Assembly: GCA_015485355.1 (NCBI GenBank)
Contig: WFTQ01000006.1
Span: 1 to 39,125, forward strand
From: a bacterium
GTDB lineage: Bacteria > Calditrichota > Calditrichia > RBG-13-44-9 > J042
Length of the DNA stretch: 39,125 nt
Reading direction: 5' to 3'
Shown: piece by piece, positions 16,771 to 25,640 of the stretch
Position numbering within the stretch: the first letter of the stretch is position 1
Layout of the letters: each line of letters starts with the position of its first letter
Notes under the pieces: generated by a model
What the model saw: the letters and a program-made list of their open reading frames with translations, nothing else
What the model was told of the DNA's origin: nothing
Database searches by the model: none
Program-made: the position numbers and the translations under genes

Positions 16771-17097
16771 CTATTTTGATTCGCTTTTTAAAACATTGGC
16801 TATCGCCGTGCGATCCACTTCAATCTTCACATGATCATCGATTTTTAAAATCAGAACCTGATTGTTGTTTTTAAATCCCACAATCTTGCCGTGTATGCCT
16901 CCGATGGTTACCACGTTGTCTCCCTTCTTCAAGGCCGCTAACATGCGCTCTCTTTCTTTTTGTTTTTTGGCCTGAGGGCGCATAATCAAAAAATACATGA
17001 TCAGCAGGATGAGCAGTAGGGGCAAAAAAGACAGAAAAGGGTTGGCTCCGCCCTGGGCTCCACCTCCCCCGGCCATTGCGTAAAGAGTTTCAACCAC
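16771..17097 (-). CDS. yajC: Preprotein translocase subunit YajC
   Basis: The 108-residue protein has a single N-terminal membrane helix (LSFLPLLLILLIMYFLIMRPQ) followed by the diagnostic RPQAKKQKERERMLAALKKGDNVVTIGGIHGKIV soluble domain. YajC associates with SecDF at the inner membrane. The start is GTG 17097, because AAAGGAGA lies 7 nt upstream on the minus strand; the TTG at 17115 would include this ribosome-binding site within the coding region. It lies 258 nt after tgt and immediately before def. tgt-yajC adjacency is common in bacteria. Confidence 0.93.
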   Translation of the reverse strand: MVETLYAMAGGGGAQGGANPFLSFLPLLLILLIMYFLIMRPQAKKQKERERMLAALKKGDNVVTIGGIHGKIVGFKNNNQVLILKIDDHVKIEVDRTAIANVLKSESK

Positions 17098-17354
17098 GCC
17101 TGATTCTCCTTTCAATTTTAGTGGCGGAAAATTTACGGAATATTCCCCTTAGAAACAACGAGTAAAATTCAACGGGAATGCCCTCCTAACCTCCCGGCTC
17201 GTTCCCCGGATGCTTCATTCTTCCCCCTGCCTTGCCCGCCGCTTACCGAAACCGGTCGGTCCCTAAGTTCCCCATCAGCCGCCCTGCCCCACCCGTTTCC
17301 GTCCCGCTCCCCATGCCTACCAAAGAACGATCCCGGACTATCGCGGCAAAACGT

Positions 17355-18494
17355 TCACTCCCCACGGGAACCGTTCTTAACATACCGTTCCAAAAAAGCC
17401 GATTTAAACGCCCCGAAACGATCTTCCAATACGGCTTTCCGGGCCTGCTGCACCAGTTTCATGTAAAAGGCAAGATTGTGAATGGTGGCCAATCGCAGCC
17501 CCAGGACCTCGTTCACAGAGAACATATGCCGGATATATGCCCGGGAAAAATGCCGGCAAGTAAAACAGTTACAGTCCGACTGGATGGGGCGGTTGTCCAT
17601 TTTGTAGCGTGCATTGCGGATGACCAATTTCCCGTCCGGAGTGAATACGGTGCCGTTACGGGCATTGCGTGTCGGAATGACACAATCAAACATATCAACA
17701 CCACGCTCGATGGCATCCAGCACATCGTTGGGTTTGCCCACTCCCATCAAATATCGGGGGCGTTCTTCGGGGAGAATATGGGTACAGAGGTCCGTCATTT
17801 CGTTTCTTGTCTCCGGATTTTCTCCCACGGCTAAACCTCCAATGGCATACCCTTCGAAACCGATCGCTACCAAACGGTGCACACTTTCCCGACGCAGATC
17901 GGCATACACTCCCCCCTGCACGATGCCGAATTGAAACTGTTGATATCCATAAACCGGTTCGGTTTGCAAGAATCGTTCCCGGGAACGCTCCGCCCAACGG
18001 AGGGTTAATTCGTGTGCCTGACGGGCACTGGCATAATCCGATGGGTTGGCGATACATTGATCCAGAACCATTAAAATATCGGAGCCGATGATCCGCTGAA
18101 TGTCCACCACTTTTTCGGGGGTAAAGAAATGGCGCGAGCCGTCCCAGTGAGAGCGAAATTCCACGCCATCTTCCCGAATCTCTTTCAACTCATCCAGACT
18201 ATATACCTGAAACCCTCCGCTATCGGTCAGGATCGGTCCCGACCATCCATTAAACCGATGCAATCCTCCAAAATGTTGCAACACTGTCAATCCCGGCTTC
18301 AGGTACAGGTGATAGGTGTTCGCCAGGATCATCCGGGCTCCCACCTCCTGGAGTTCCCTGGGGGATACTGTTTTGACCGTACCCAGGGTACCCACCGGCA
18401 TAAAAATGGGTGTCTCCACCGTACCGTGCTCGGTAAACAACATCGCCGCTCGGGCCTTGCAACTTCGATCGGTGTGTTGAATGACAAACTGCAT
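17355..18494 (-). CDS. tgt: tRNA-guanine transglycosylase (Tgt)
   Basis: The 379-residue enzyme exchanges guanine at position 34 of Asp, Asn, His and Tyr tRNAs for preQ1, a step in queuosine synthesis. It has the TIM-barrel motifs LTDSGGFQVYSL (catalytic Asp in the DSGGFQ block), FGIVQGG, YAIGGLAVGE, DCVIPTRNARNG and the zinc ligands CNCFTCRHFSRAYIRH. Length is normal for bacterial Tgt (about 370-380). Its ATG is preceded by AGGAAATCGAGG. It is the first gene of the leftward group tgt-yajC-def-fmt. No other queuosine gene is in the window. Confidence 0.97.
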   Translation of the reverse strand: MQFVIQHTDRSCKARAAMLFTEHGTVETPIFMPVGTLGTVKTVSPRELQEVGARMILANTYHLYLKPGLTVLQHFGGLHRFNGWSGPILTDSGGFQVYSLDELKEIREDGVEFRSHWDGSRHFFTPEKVVDIQRIIGSDILMVLDQCIANPSDYASARQAHELTLRWAERSRERFLQTEPVYGYQQFQFGIVQGGVYADLRRESVHRLVAIGFEGYAIGGLAVGENPETRNEMTDLCTHILPEERPRYLMGVGKPNDVLDAIERGVDMFDCVIPTRNARNGTVFTPDGKLVIRNARYKMDNRPIQSDCNCFTCRHFSRAYIRHMFSVNEVLGLRLATIHNLAFYMKLVQQARKAVLEDRFGAFKSAFLERYVKNGSRGE

Positions 18495-18869
18495 GCCGAC
18501 CTCGATTTCCTAACGGTCAAAATTAACAACATACTGCTCCCAAATCAGGGAAAAAGATTATTTCCGGAGGGTATATAAACGGGTCCTCTGCCCGAGTCGC
18601 TGGGCATGCTTGGAAGGCCTTCCATCCCATCCACGGCTCTTCCCGAATGGTCACGCCATGGTTGTCTTCCCGGGAGGCCGTTTTCCGGAAAACGATACCA
18701 TCGCCGATACCGGCCGGAAATATCCGACCCTTGCGGTGTCGACCGGTAGGGCTGTTGCACCCCGATACCGTTTTAAATTCCAGTTTAACTAAAAATATTT
18801 TTGCATTGAGCATTTTTTTCCAGTAATTTCCGCCAATAAATCGAGTGAATTTAAAAACTTGAGGCTTCT
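18495..18869. other. Divergent intergenic stretch with a perfect 16-bp palindrome
   Basis: Separates tgt (leftward) from the 225-residue gene (rightward). It contains the perfect palindrome CGTTTTCCGGAAAACG (18679-18694), and three copies of CGATACC downstream of it. No gene is credible here; the open frames on both strands look random. A regulatory site for either gene is possible. Confidence 0.35.
18801..18829 (+). promoter_or_regulatory. Predicted promoter of the 225-residue unknown gene
   Basis: TTGCAT (18801-18806), 17 nt, then TAATTT (18824-18829), 40 nt upstream of the start. Confidence 0.4.
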
Positions 18870-19547
18870 ATGTTGAAGAAACCCTACTACCGCTATCCAT
18901 GGCCGCCGCCGTTGGAAACCGAAACGCCCTATCGGGCGCATTTTTTTAAGAAATTGTTTGGGCGCCGGTCCACCACCGACGTGCCGTTGCGGCCCGGCGC
19001 CATGACGCCGGAGCAGGTTAAACAAAAAATTCGGCAAGCCGGGGTGGGTAAAGTGGTCGAAATCTTACGCATCGGTTACGACGGCACCATCGACGATATG
19101 CCCATCATCGTAGAAATTCTGGACATTACCGAGGAAGGATTTACGGGAAAAATCGTAAACGTGGAACGCGAGCTCATCGAGGAAAGCACCAAAGCGGTGG
19201 TCTTTGCCAAGCGCGGTGGAGGCACCATTGAATTCCAATACGATGATGGGGATATCAATGAAATCAAAGAGGCCGAAGATACCGCCATTATAGAAGAATC
19301 GCAAGATATCGAAGCCTTAAAGGATGTGTTATCCGCCCTGGAGAAAAACGACCCGATCCTGGTCGCCTACTATGATAAGAAACGCAGAGGAACGGTGAAT
19401 GTGGAAGGCCGTCTTCTGGCCACCAGTGAGGATAAAACCAAGTTCCGCATGCTGGTCGAAAAAGTCAATCGGATCGAGCTGGAAGAGAAGCGAGAACGCC
19501 TATTTGACGTCAAGGAAGATATGGTGATCGATATCGAGATCATTTAA
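18870..19547 (+). CDS. Conserved-looking protein of unknown function (225 residues)
   Basis: I do not recognise this family. The protein is cytoplasmic in character: no signal peptide or membrane helix, and the N-terminus is rich in aromatic, proline and basic residues (MLKKPYYRYPWPPPLETETPY). From about residue 50 it becomes acidic and strand-rich. Two stretches look related: about 70-100 (starting GTIDDMPIIVEILDI, ending VNVEREL) and about 171-201 (starting GTVNVEGRLLATSED, ending VNRIEL), each followed by charged sequence. This suggests duplicated small beta-barrel-like domains, but that is inference from spacing and composition. Two Glu-rich helical segments join them. The start at 18870 is the first ATG after the promoter; a weak TTGAGG precedes it. 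The gene is monocistronic and ends in a strong hairpin. Confidence 0.75.
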   Translation: MLKKPYYRYPWPPPLETETPYRAHFFKKLFGRRSTTDVPLRPGAMTPEQVKQKIRQAGVGKVVEILRIGYDGTIDDMPIIVEILDITEEGFTGKIVNVERELIEESTKAVVFAKRGGGTIEFQYDDGDINEIKEAEDTAIIEESQDIEALKDVLSALEKNDPILVAYYDKKRRGTVNVEGRLLATSEDKTKFRMLVEKVNRIELEEKRERLFDVKEDMVIDIEII

Positions 19548-19556
19548 CGGGCCGGT

Positions 19557-19584
19557 CTCCGGTATCGGGAGGCCGATACCGGAG
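19557..19584. terminator. Terminator-like hairpin with 12-bp perfect stem
   Basis: CTCCGGTATCGG (19557-19568) and CCGATACCGGAG (19573-19584) form a perfect 12-bp stem with a GAGG loop, 10 nt after the stop of the 225-residue gene. Only a short GGTTTC follows, so efficient termination on the plus strand is not certain. It lies between convergent genes. Confidence 0.55.
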
Positions 19585-19710
19585 GGTTTCGGGGCCATCA
19601 ACCCTTCCGTAGTCATCCACCCGATTGTACATCCTGGTTTAACCGTTCAAGCACCGCTCCTGGTGCGCCCATTCGGCCCTTTTCCGCAAACGTCCGGGGC
19701 CCGTATCGGT

Positions 19711-20505
19711 TCATTCCGACATGCACCCTTCCAGATACGCCAGCAGAGCCCGATTGAAGGCCTCGGGTTGTTCCAGGTTGCTCAGATGTGCGGCCCCCGG
19801 AAGGATCACCAATTCGGCCCGGGGCATTTGCTCCACCATGCGCCGGGAATCTTCCACAGTGGTCAAGGTATCCTTTTCCCCAACAAGCACCAATACCGGG
19901 AAAGTCATCCGACCCAGCAAATCCGTAGAATCGGGACGTTCCGCCATAGCCTGAAGGGCCTGCACGACGCCCTCAACGGTGGCCCGCTGCATCAAACGAC
20001 GCGCCTGCACAACCCGTGCGGGGTGCCGACGGAGGGTCTCCCGGGTAAAGAATTTCTCCATATGAAACTGGATCAGCTCTTCCAGATCCCCACTTCGCTG
20101 CACCTTTTCCATCAGTTGATATCGGCGCTGCTTCCCCTCCGGAGGATCGGCCGTGGCCCGGGTATCGGCCAAAACCAATCCCCGAAAAAAATCGGGATAA
20201 CGGCGAAACAGGGCCAAGGCCACATATCCCCCCATACTCAATCCAATCACCACCGCCTGAGGAATCCCCGCCTCCCGGGCCACCCGATAGGCCAGTTCTG
20301 CATAATCGTCTATGATCGGCGCTTTTCCCCAGGGTCGGCTGTAACCCATACCGGGATAATCGAAAGCCAGATAGGGAATGCCCTCACGGGAGAGGGCTTC
20401 CATTTGCGGTCGCCACATTTCCTGATTGACCGGAAAAGCGTGTAAAAAAAGCACCGCGGGTTGATTGATCCGGGTTTGTACGTACACATCCAGTCCAAAA
20501 CGCAT
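19711..20505 (-). CDS. Alpha/beta-hydrolase fold protein
   Basis: The 264-residue protein has the alpha/beta-hydrolase core. There is an oxyanion loop after FLHAFPVNQEMW, the nucleophile elbow GLSMGGY (Ser), the acid in LVGEKDTLT, and the histidine in GAAHLSNLEQPEAF. It resembles 3-oxoadipate enol-lactonase/haloperoxidase-like esterases, but the substrate cannot be predicted. The start ATG at 20505 follows AGAGGAGG; frames upstream of it lack support. It is downstream of the ATPase gene by 62 nt and probably in the same transcript. Confidence 0.88.
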   Translation of the reverse strand: MRFGLDVYVQTRINQPAVLFLHAFPVNQEMWRPQMEALSREGIPYLAFDYPGMGYSRPWGKAPIIDDYAELAYRVAREAGIPQAVVIGLSMGGYVALALFRRYPDFFRGLVLADTRATADPPEGKQRRYQLMEKVQRSGDLEELIQFHMEKFFTRETLRRHPARVVQARRLMQRATVEGVVQALQAMAERPDSTDLLGRMTFPVLVLVGEKDTLTTVEDSRRMVEQMPRAELVILPGAAHLSNLEQPEAFNRALLAYLEGCMSE

Positions 20506-20567
20506 TCGCTCCTCCTCTCGTTTTTGCATTATCAAACGATGGTTTGCCCCGAAACGGATTCTTCTCT

Positions 20568-23363
20568 TTACTCATGGGATCGATCTATTTCGGCTTGTAA
20601 TCTCTGAAAAAATTCCATTTCGCTGGATTCTTCCATTTGACGCCGTAAAATGGGGTCTTGAATCCGGTTCAGGAGCCGCTGGTATGCTTCCTCCGCCTGC
20701 CGCATCCCGTTTTTTACCGATTGGCGCCCTTCTGTTACCCTCATTATAGGGCCCAATTCCCGGAATATATGCAATACCAGATGGGGCATATCGCAAGCCC
20801 AGGCCTGTTGAAAGGCCGGTTTCAGCAGAGAAAGCGCCCTCGCGGTATCTCCTTCCAGACGGGCCAGCCAGCCGGACAGATATTGACCCAGGATACGAAA
20901 TTTGGGGATAGTTTCGCCCGTTTGGACAAATTCCGGTATCTCCCGTTTCGCTTTTTCCAGATCGTTCTGCTGCAGGGCGAAGAGGATCGAATAATACAGG
21001 TAATTCAATCGGTCGAAAACAGTGGCCTTCTCTTCCAATAATCGGGCGGCCTTCTGGAGGTACTGCTGCACGCGATCGGGATGATTTTGGTGCATCTCGT
21101 ACATGGCTAAAAAAAGCGTGACCGGCACCAGCAGCTCCAACTCGTACTGGTTTTCCGCCCAGCGAGAGACATCCAGCAATTCCGTCCGGGCGCTCATATC
21201 GTTATGTACCAGCAATTGTATATGCCCGAGGTGCATGCGGGCCTCATATTCTCCCCGGATAAAACGAGACTCTCCGGCCAATTGCCGGGTTCTATTCAAC
21301 GCCTGTAATGCCTCTCCATATCTTCCGGTCTCTTTGAAAACCACCGCTACCTGCAACCAGACCCGGCTTAACCACTCCGGACGCTGGTCCAATACGGCCG
21401 ATCTTACGATCGCTTGCAAATGCCCGGCCGCCAGACGCCATTTGCCGAAATACGCATAAATATCGGCCAGGATTTGATGGGTTCGAGCCTTCCAGAAAGG
21501 GCTGAAACGGCTTCGGGTTCTGCGATACATTTCCCTGGCCAGGGGTAACGCGGCAGGGTAATGACACCGGGCAAAATACGACTTCACCTCTTCGAAGGCC
21601 ATGGGAAACCAGAGCGCTTCCCCCGGTGGCAGCGCCGTCCTTAATCGCCGTAGCAGTGTTATCCACCCATCGGGTTTCCTATCGGAATGCATACCGCGCA
21701 ACCGCAGGAAGAGACTTTCCCACATGGTAGCAACCTTTTCTCTTTCCATGATTTCCAGCGCCGCGAGATACTGGCGCAGGGCATATTCCCGGTGCCCAAG
21801 AAAAAATTCCAGGTCCCCCTGCAAAAGGGTGGCCAATGCCCGGGTGGGCCCATCGGCGATCTTTTGGAACTTTACCTCTCGGATCAGGTAACGGGCTTCG
21901 GCATAAGCATCCATTTTCAATAGAGTTGCGGCCATTTCCAGGGTCGCTCGAAAATAGAACGCGGTGTCCTCCCGGGGGGCCATCTCCCGGGCTTCCCGAA
22001 ACGCATCGAAGGCATTGTCGTAAAGCCCCAACCGCTGCTGCAGTTGTCCCATTTCCAGCAATACCTGATGACCGGCGATCGACACCCGCGGTGTCCGATG
22101 GAGATTGCGGCGCACAAAGGCGTATCGATCCCGGGCCCGTTCCAGTTGCCCCATCTCGCGAAAGCGGCGGGCTTCCTGCAAGGCCAGTTCCACCGCCATT
22201 TCCAGATCCTCTACCTCCAGAAAAATGTGGGATATCTGAACCTCCCGATTCCATTTCCCGGTACGACTCCACTCCCGAATCCGGAATAAGGCATCGGTTA
22301 TCCCTTCCCCATCGGTGTGCCGGCGGAGAAACGCGTTCCAGGCCGGATCAGGGATCCAGAGCAGTGTATCTCCCGCCAATGCATCCTTCTGTAACATGCC
22401 CAGAGCTACTAACCGGGGAATCCATTCCCGCGTTCGTGCGTCTACGCTAAACAACCTCAACCCCACGTTTTCCGGAAGCGGATCATACAGTCGGCTCAGG
22501 AAAGCCAGCAACCGTACGGCCGCCGGTGGAAGTACGTCCAGCAATCGGGTAAAAGCGGCCTGAAGCTCTGGTTTGGGTCGCACCGTCTGTAACACTTCGG
22601 GGGGCAATACCCGCCCGGGACAGCGGGATAAGGGCTCCCGGAAGTACGCCTCAAACAGGTAAAGAAGCATCCGTGGATTCCCACGCGATTTTAAGTACAG
22701 CAGATTGTTGATGAGACGGGCATTGATGGGATGGGTGGAACCAACCTTCCGGATCACTTGCTCCGACTCTTTGATGGAAAGCCCCGGGATGTGCAGTAGA
22801 CGATCGGGTTTCCCCTCGGCGGCAAAACCACCGGCCTTCCGCCCGGTGGTGATCAATACAACAGGAAGCGTTCTCAGCATTCGAATAAAGGAAGTCCATA
22901 ACGTTGTTGTTTCGGTAACCGCATCATCCACATCATCCAGCAGCACAACCCACTCTCTTCCACGAAACACAAAAGGCAGCATATAGAAAAACACGTGTTC
23001 CTGTTCAGCCTCCCGGGAAAAGACCGCAGAATTTTTCCCTTCCTCATCGATTAAAACGCGTCGCATCGTTCGGGCATATGGCGGGGGAACACTTTTCAGG
23101 AAGGCGGAAAACCCCTCGGGATATTCCCGAAAAACCCACCGGAGAAACTTTCCCAAAGTCGCCGGCACTCCCTTCTGGAAGAGCATCCAATTGAATTTGA
23201 GCATTTTCCGATGTTCAGGCAGGGGCCAGGAGGCCGCTTGATGGAGCAAGTATGATTTCCCGCTTCCTGGTTCGCCCACAACATGGATCCAGTAAAATCC
23301 CTGGTACCGATCTTTCTGAAGAAAGGACTGGAGGGTCGTCAATAAACGATGATGATTGGCCAC
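20568..23363 (-). CDS. Large STAND-like ATPase with TPR-like helical repeats
   Basis: The 931-residue protein begins with an AAA/STAND P-loop: Walker A GEPGSGKS (30-37) and Walker B WVVLLDDVDD (about 138-147), followed by a sensor-like VVLITTGRK. Residues about 230-380 are a helical and winged-helix-like section, and about 385-900 form a long array of helical repeats (TPR/MalT-like), with ARRFREMGQLERARDRYAF and ALQALNRTRQLAGES as clear units. There is no LuxR-type or other DNA-binding helix at the C-terminus (ends AEIDRSHE), unlike MalT. STAND proteins act as ligand-triggered switches. Start GTG at 23363 follows AAAAGGAGG. It precedes the hydrolase gene, and an exported TPR protein lies upstream beyond the nucleotidase relics. 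Confidence 0.8.
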   Translation of the reverse strand: MANHHRLLTTLQSFLQKDRYQGFYWIHVVGEPGSGKSYLLHQAASWPLPEHRKMLKFNWMLFQKGVPATLGKFLRWVFREYPEGFSAFLKSVPPPYARTMRRVLIDEEGKNSAVFSREAEQEHVFFYMLPFVFRGREWVVLLDDVDDAVTETTTLWTSFIRMLRTLPVVLITTGRKAGGFAAEGKPDRLLHIPGLSIKESEQVIRKVGSTHPINARLINNLLYLKSRGNPRMLLYLFEAYFREPLSRCPGRVLPPEVLQTVRPKPELQAAFTRLLDVLPPAAVRLLAFLSRLYDPLPENVGLRLFSVDARTREWIPRLVALGMLQKDALAGDTLLWIPDPAWNAFLRRHTDGEGITDALFRIREWSRTGKWNREVQISHIFLEVEDLEMAVELALQEARRFREMGQLERARDRYAFVRRNLHRTPRVSIAGHQVLLEMGQLQQRLGLYDNAFDAFREAREMAPREDTAFYFRATLEMAATLLKMDAYAEARYLIREVKFQKIADGPTRALATLLQGDLEFFLGHREYALRQYLAALEIMEREKVATMWESLFLRLRGMHSDRKPDGWITLLRRLRTALPPGEALWFPMAFEEVKSYFARCHYPAALPLAREMYRRTRSRFSPFWKARTHQILADIYAYFGKWRLAAGHLQAIVRSAVLDQRPEWLSRVWLQVAVVFKETGRYGEALQALNRTRQLAGESRFIRGEYEARMHLGHIQLLVHNDMSARTELLDVSRWAENQYELELLVPVTLFLAMYEMHQNHPDRVQQYLQKAARLLEEKATVFDRLNYLYYSILFALQQNDLEKAKREIPEFVQTGETIPKFRILGQYLSGWLARLEGDTARALSLLKPAFQQAWACDMPHLVLHIFRELGPIMRVTEGRQSVKNGMRQAEEAYQRLLNRIQDPILRRQMEESSEMEFFQRLQAEIDRSHE

Positions 23364-23502
23364 GGTTTCCTCCTTTTACCTGGACGCGCCACCGCTTCGC
23401 ATACCGTCACGCAGATCGGGGGCATCCGTTTCACATTTCGTCTGCATTACGGTTTCGCATCACCGGTGGAACCATTTACACCTCCGACCGGAGGCAGATC
23501 CT

Positions 23503-23960
23503 TCAACCCCTCAAAACGGTGCCATTGTTAAAAAATTCCGTGAATTCATCCGCTGGAACGATCGAGGAATTGATGGATTCAACTTGCGAGCGCATTCCCA
23601 ACAGCCGTTTTTCCCGAAAGAAGATTTCGGTTCCGCCCACTATGCCCCTCCGTAACCCACCTGAAACACAGCAGCCGGCCGCCCTTTTGAACCGAGCACC
23701 ACCTCGGGTTGTTGCATCAAGGGATGGGGATTTTCCCGGCGCACCTGTTTGACCAAGGTCGCTCTTCGGGCGATTCCCCCTAACCCGGCGTTGCGGCCGC
23801 TATCCGGAGGAAAGGGATCGATGCGGGAGTGGGTGTCATTGGTTTGTAAGAACGTTAATCGAAAACTATCATCGTTTTCCCTTACATTCGGCCGGCCAAG
23901 TCCCGGGGACCACCCTGCTATAGTCCAGCACAGGGCCTTTAACAATTCCCGCCGTGTCAT
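23503..23960 (-). pseudogene. Metallophosphatase (5'-nucleotidase/UshA-type), internally deleted and frameshifted
   Basis: Reading the minus strand from ATG 23960: a twin-arginine-like export start (MTRRELLKALCWTIAG), then LTFLQTNDTHSRIDPFP and RNAGLGGIARRATLVKQVRRENP. These are the N-terminal metal-binding blocks of the 5'-nucleotidase family. The sequence then jumps straight to HPLMQQPEVVLGSKGRPAAVFQVGYGG, which in this family lies near the end of the metallophosphoesterase domain. The central part, normally about 200 residues with remaining metal ligands, is missing. A further frameshift near 23645 is needed to continue into GTEIFFREKRLLGMRSQVESI, which ends at a stop at 23503-23505. It must be non-functional. 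Its ATG overlaps the stop of the upstream relic by 4 nt (ATGA). Confidence 0.75.
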
Positions 23961-24252
23961 GGGTCGATCCTTTCCCTATATTCTTCCGCCACCGGCACGA
24001 AGCGCCGGTTTTCAGGGGTCTCAACGGCTCTGCCTGACCGATAACGTTCAATGGTCGAATCCATTACAACCCGTCTCCCCACCAGGTGTCCCCGTTGAAA
24101 CGCTTCGGAGGCTTTTTGTGTTGTTCCGGGATGGCAACCCGAGGAGAAAAGAACAATCCCCCCGGGAGGCTCCACGGCACCCGGGATAACATTTGCCTGA
24201 AGAATGTTTTTAATCTGAAAGCGGGGGATCGCAAAAGGGGCCGCTTCACCAT
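23957..24252 (-). pseudogene. Relic of a lipoprotein gene, probably the 5'-nucleotidase C-terminal-domain partner
   Basis: An ATG at 24252 with AAGGAG upstream starts MVKRPLLRSPAFRLKTFF. After a run of six G (minus strand, 24163-24158) the plausible reading moves to another frame containing GGIVLFSSGCHPG, a lipobox-like stretch with SSGC. HLVGRRVVMDSTIERYRSG and VETPENRRFVPV follow, ending in RERIDP. Its stop overlaps the next ATG by 4 nt. In FCB bacteria a lipoprotein with the 5'-nucleotidase C-terminal domain is often encoded directly before the metallophosphatase. The short length and mixed frames fit a deleted, frameshifted version of that gene, but the assignment rests on position, the lipobox and weak end motifs. 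Confidence 0.45.
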
Positions 24253-24317
24253 TCGCTCCTTGTCTACAGGTACCCTGGTTTCGTTCAACCGACTCGCACC
24301 TTTTCAGGCATTGTCCT

Positions 24318-25367
24318 TCATCGTTCCGGTAGTTTAAGCTTCCGATATTGAGGGTTGCGGGGATCCAGGCGCTGGGCAATCTTTAGATGGCGGATGGCCA
24401 GACGGGGCCGCTGTATGCGTTGGTAACACCGGGCCAGATAATAGTGAAACAGGGCCTGTTCCTTTTGAAAACGATCTTTTATTAGACGAGCGGTGCGGGG
24501 GCGAGGCGGACGGACATCGGTCCGCGGCTTAGCCTGGATGGCCCTTTCCAGATTGGTCATGGCCTCCCGGATATTTCCATGTTTAAACAAAGCAATACCA
24601 TAATATCCGTAAATTATCCCTCGTCCTGGAATACCCGTTTCCAGCTGTTCCAGAATCTGCTCCATTCGCTTCAGGCTGGGCATACGTTTGTTGGATTCCG
24701 CCACCAGTTGGATCAACAATTCCACTTGTTTCATTTCCTTCCAGCTTCGGGAACGCTGCTGGGCCACGGGGGTTGTTACCGGTGCAGTCTTTTGAGGGTC
24801 CGGGTGGGCCTGGGTCGTGGGAGCCGCATCCACCCGCTGTTTTAGAGAATCCAGCTCCGCTGCCAGGACCTGGTATTGTTCCTGAAGCGCCATCAGGGCA
24901 TCGGCATGGCCGGGTTGTTCCTGAAATTCCGTCAACCGCCGCCGGACGTCATCCGGATCGATTATCGCACGAATTCTTACCATTACAGCAACGGTCTCCC
25001 CCACCGGTTCGACACGTTCTTCGATAATTTCGGTTTGAATGAAACCCGCAGAAAAACTTTCAATCTCTTGTTCGGTCATCCTAAAATTTTCGACCTTCGA
25101 ATAGCTTTGCAAAAACGTCCCCACCTGTTCCATCACTTTGCGCTTGGCATCCAGCAAAGCGTATTGCCGGGCCTCGGTACGGGTGTCATTATCTCCCATG
25201 ATAAAACGGCCTTCGGCAATAATGGTATCCCTCTTTGCCGATGCCGAAGAGCCGGCCTCTGGAAGGTTGGCAACAGAACGTTCCCTTTCCTGAGCCAATG
25301 GCAGATGAAACAACAATAAAAGCCATACCATAGTATACCACCCGAGGTTACAGAAATATGATCTCAT
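24318..25367 (-). CDS. Exported LPP20/FlgT-like and TPR-containing protein
   Basis: The 349-residue protein has an N-terminal signal peptide (about 1-25, LLLLFHLPLA before QERER; no lipobox cysteine). Residues about 48-150 (AEGRFIMGDNDTRTEARQYALLDAKRKVMEQVG, then two further strands) match the LPP20/FlgT-type domain found in periplasmic and lipoprotein assemblies. A Pro/Gln/Thr-rich linker (about 178-205) leads to a C-terminal TPR pair (about 250-345: YGYYGIALFKHGNIREAMTNLERAIQAKP and ALFHYYLARCYQR...AIRHLKIAQRLDPRN). The ATG at 25367 is preceded by AGGAG. It is the first gene of a leftward group. Function unknown; a scaffold role in the periplasm is likely. Confidence 0.75.
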   Translation of the reverse strand: MRSYFCNLGWYTMVWLLLLFHLPLAQERERSVANLPEAGSSASAKRDTIIAEGRFIMGDNDTRTEARQYALLDAKRKVMEQVGTFLQSYSKVENFRMTEQEIESFSAGFIQTEIIEERVEPVGETVAVMVRIRAIIDPDDVRRRLTEFQEQPGHADALMALQEQYQVLAAELDSLKQRVDAAPTTQAHPDPQKTAPVTTPVAQQRSRSWKEMKQVELLIQLVAESNKRMPSLKRMEQILEQLETGIPGRGIIYGYYGIALFKHGNIREAMTNLERAIQAKPRTDVRPPRPRTARLIKDRFQKEQALFHYYLARCYQRIQRPRLAIRHLKIAQRLDPRNPQYRKLKLPER

Positions 25368-25516
25368 TCCTACGGCTCCTTTTACGTGGTGCGTAAAATA
25401 TAAAAGACTTTTGAGAATTCGGCAATTTAAAATCCTTTAACGAAGGCATGAAATTTTTTATCCGGAACGATTCCCCTTCGGGCATCGAGGTGGAGACGGG
25501 ATTCCCTGCCCTTTTC

Positions 25517-25542
25517 TTCAAGAAAAGTACCCTGAGCAGGGT
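25517..25542 (-). terminator. Rho-independent terminator downstream of the TrkH gene
   Basis: On the minus strand ACCCTGCTCAGGGT (25542-25529) forms a 6-bp stem followed by ACTTTTCTT. This T-rich tail is itself one arm of a perfect palindrome CTTTTCTT-C-AAGAAAAG (25511-25527). It lies about 100 nt after the TrkH stop. Confidence 0.5.
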
Positions 25543-25640
25543 TCCGGCTTTGGCTGCAGGGATTTCCCCTCAGCCGGCCGTCTCTGCGCCGTTTCTGTTC
25601 CCTGGAAAAGGCGTGCAGACGTCCCCAGCCCTAAAGGCAC

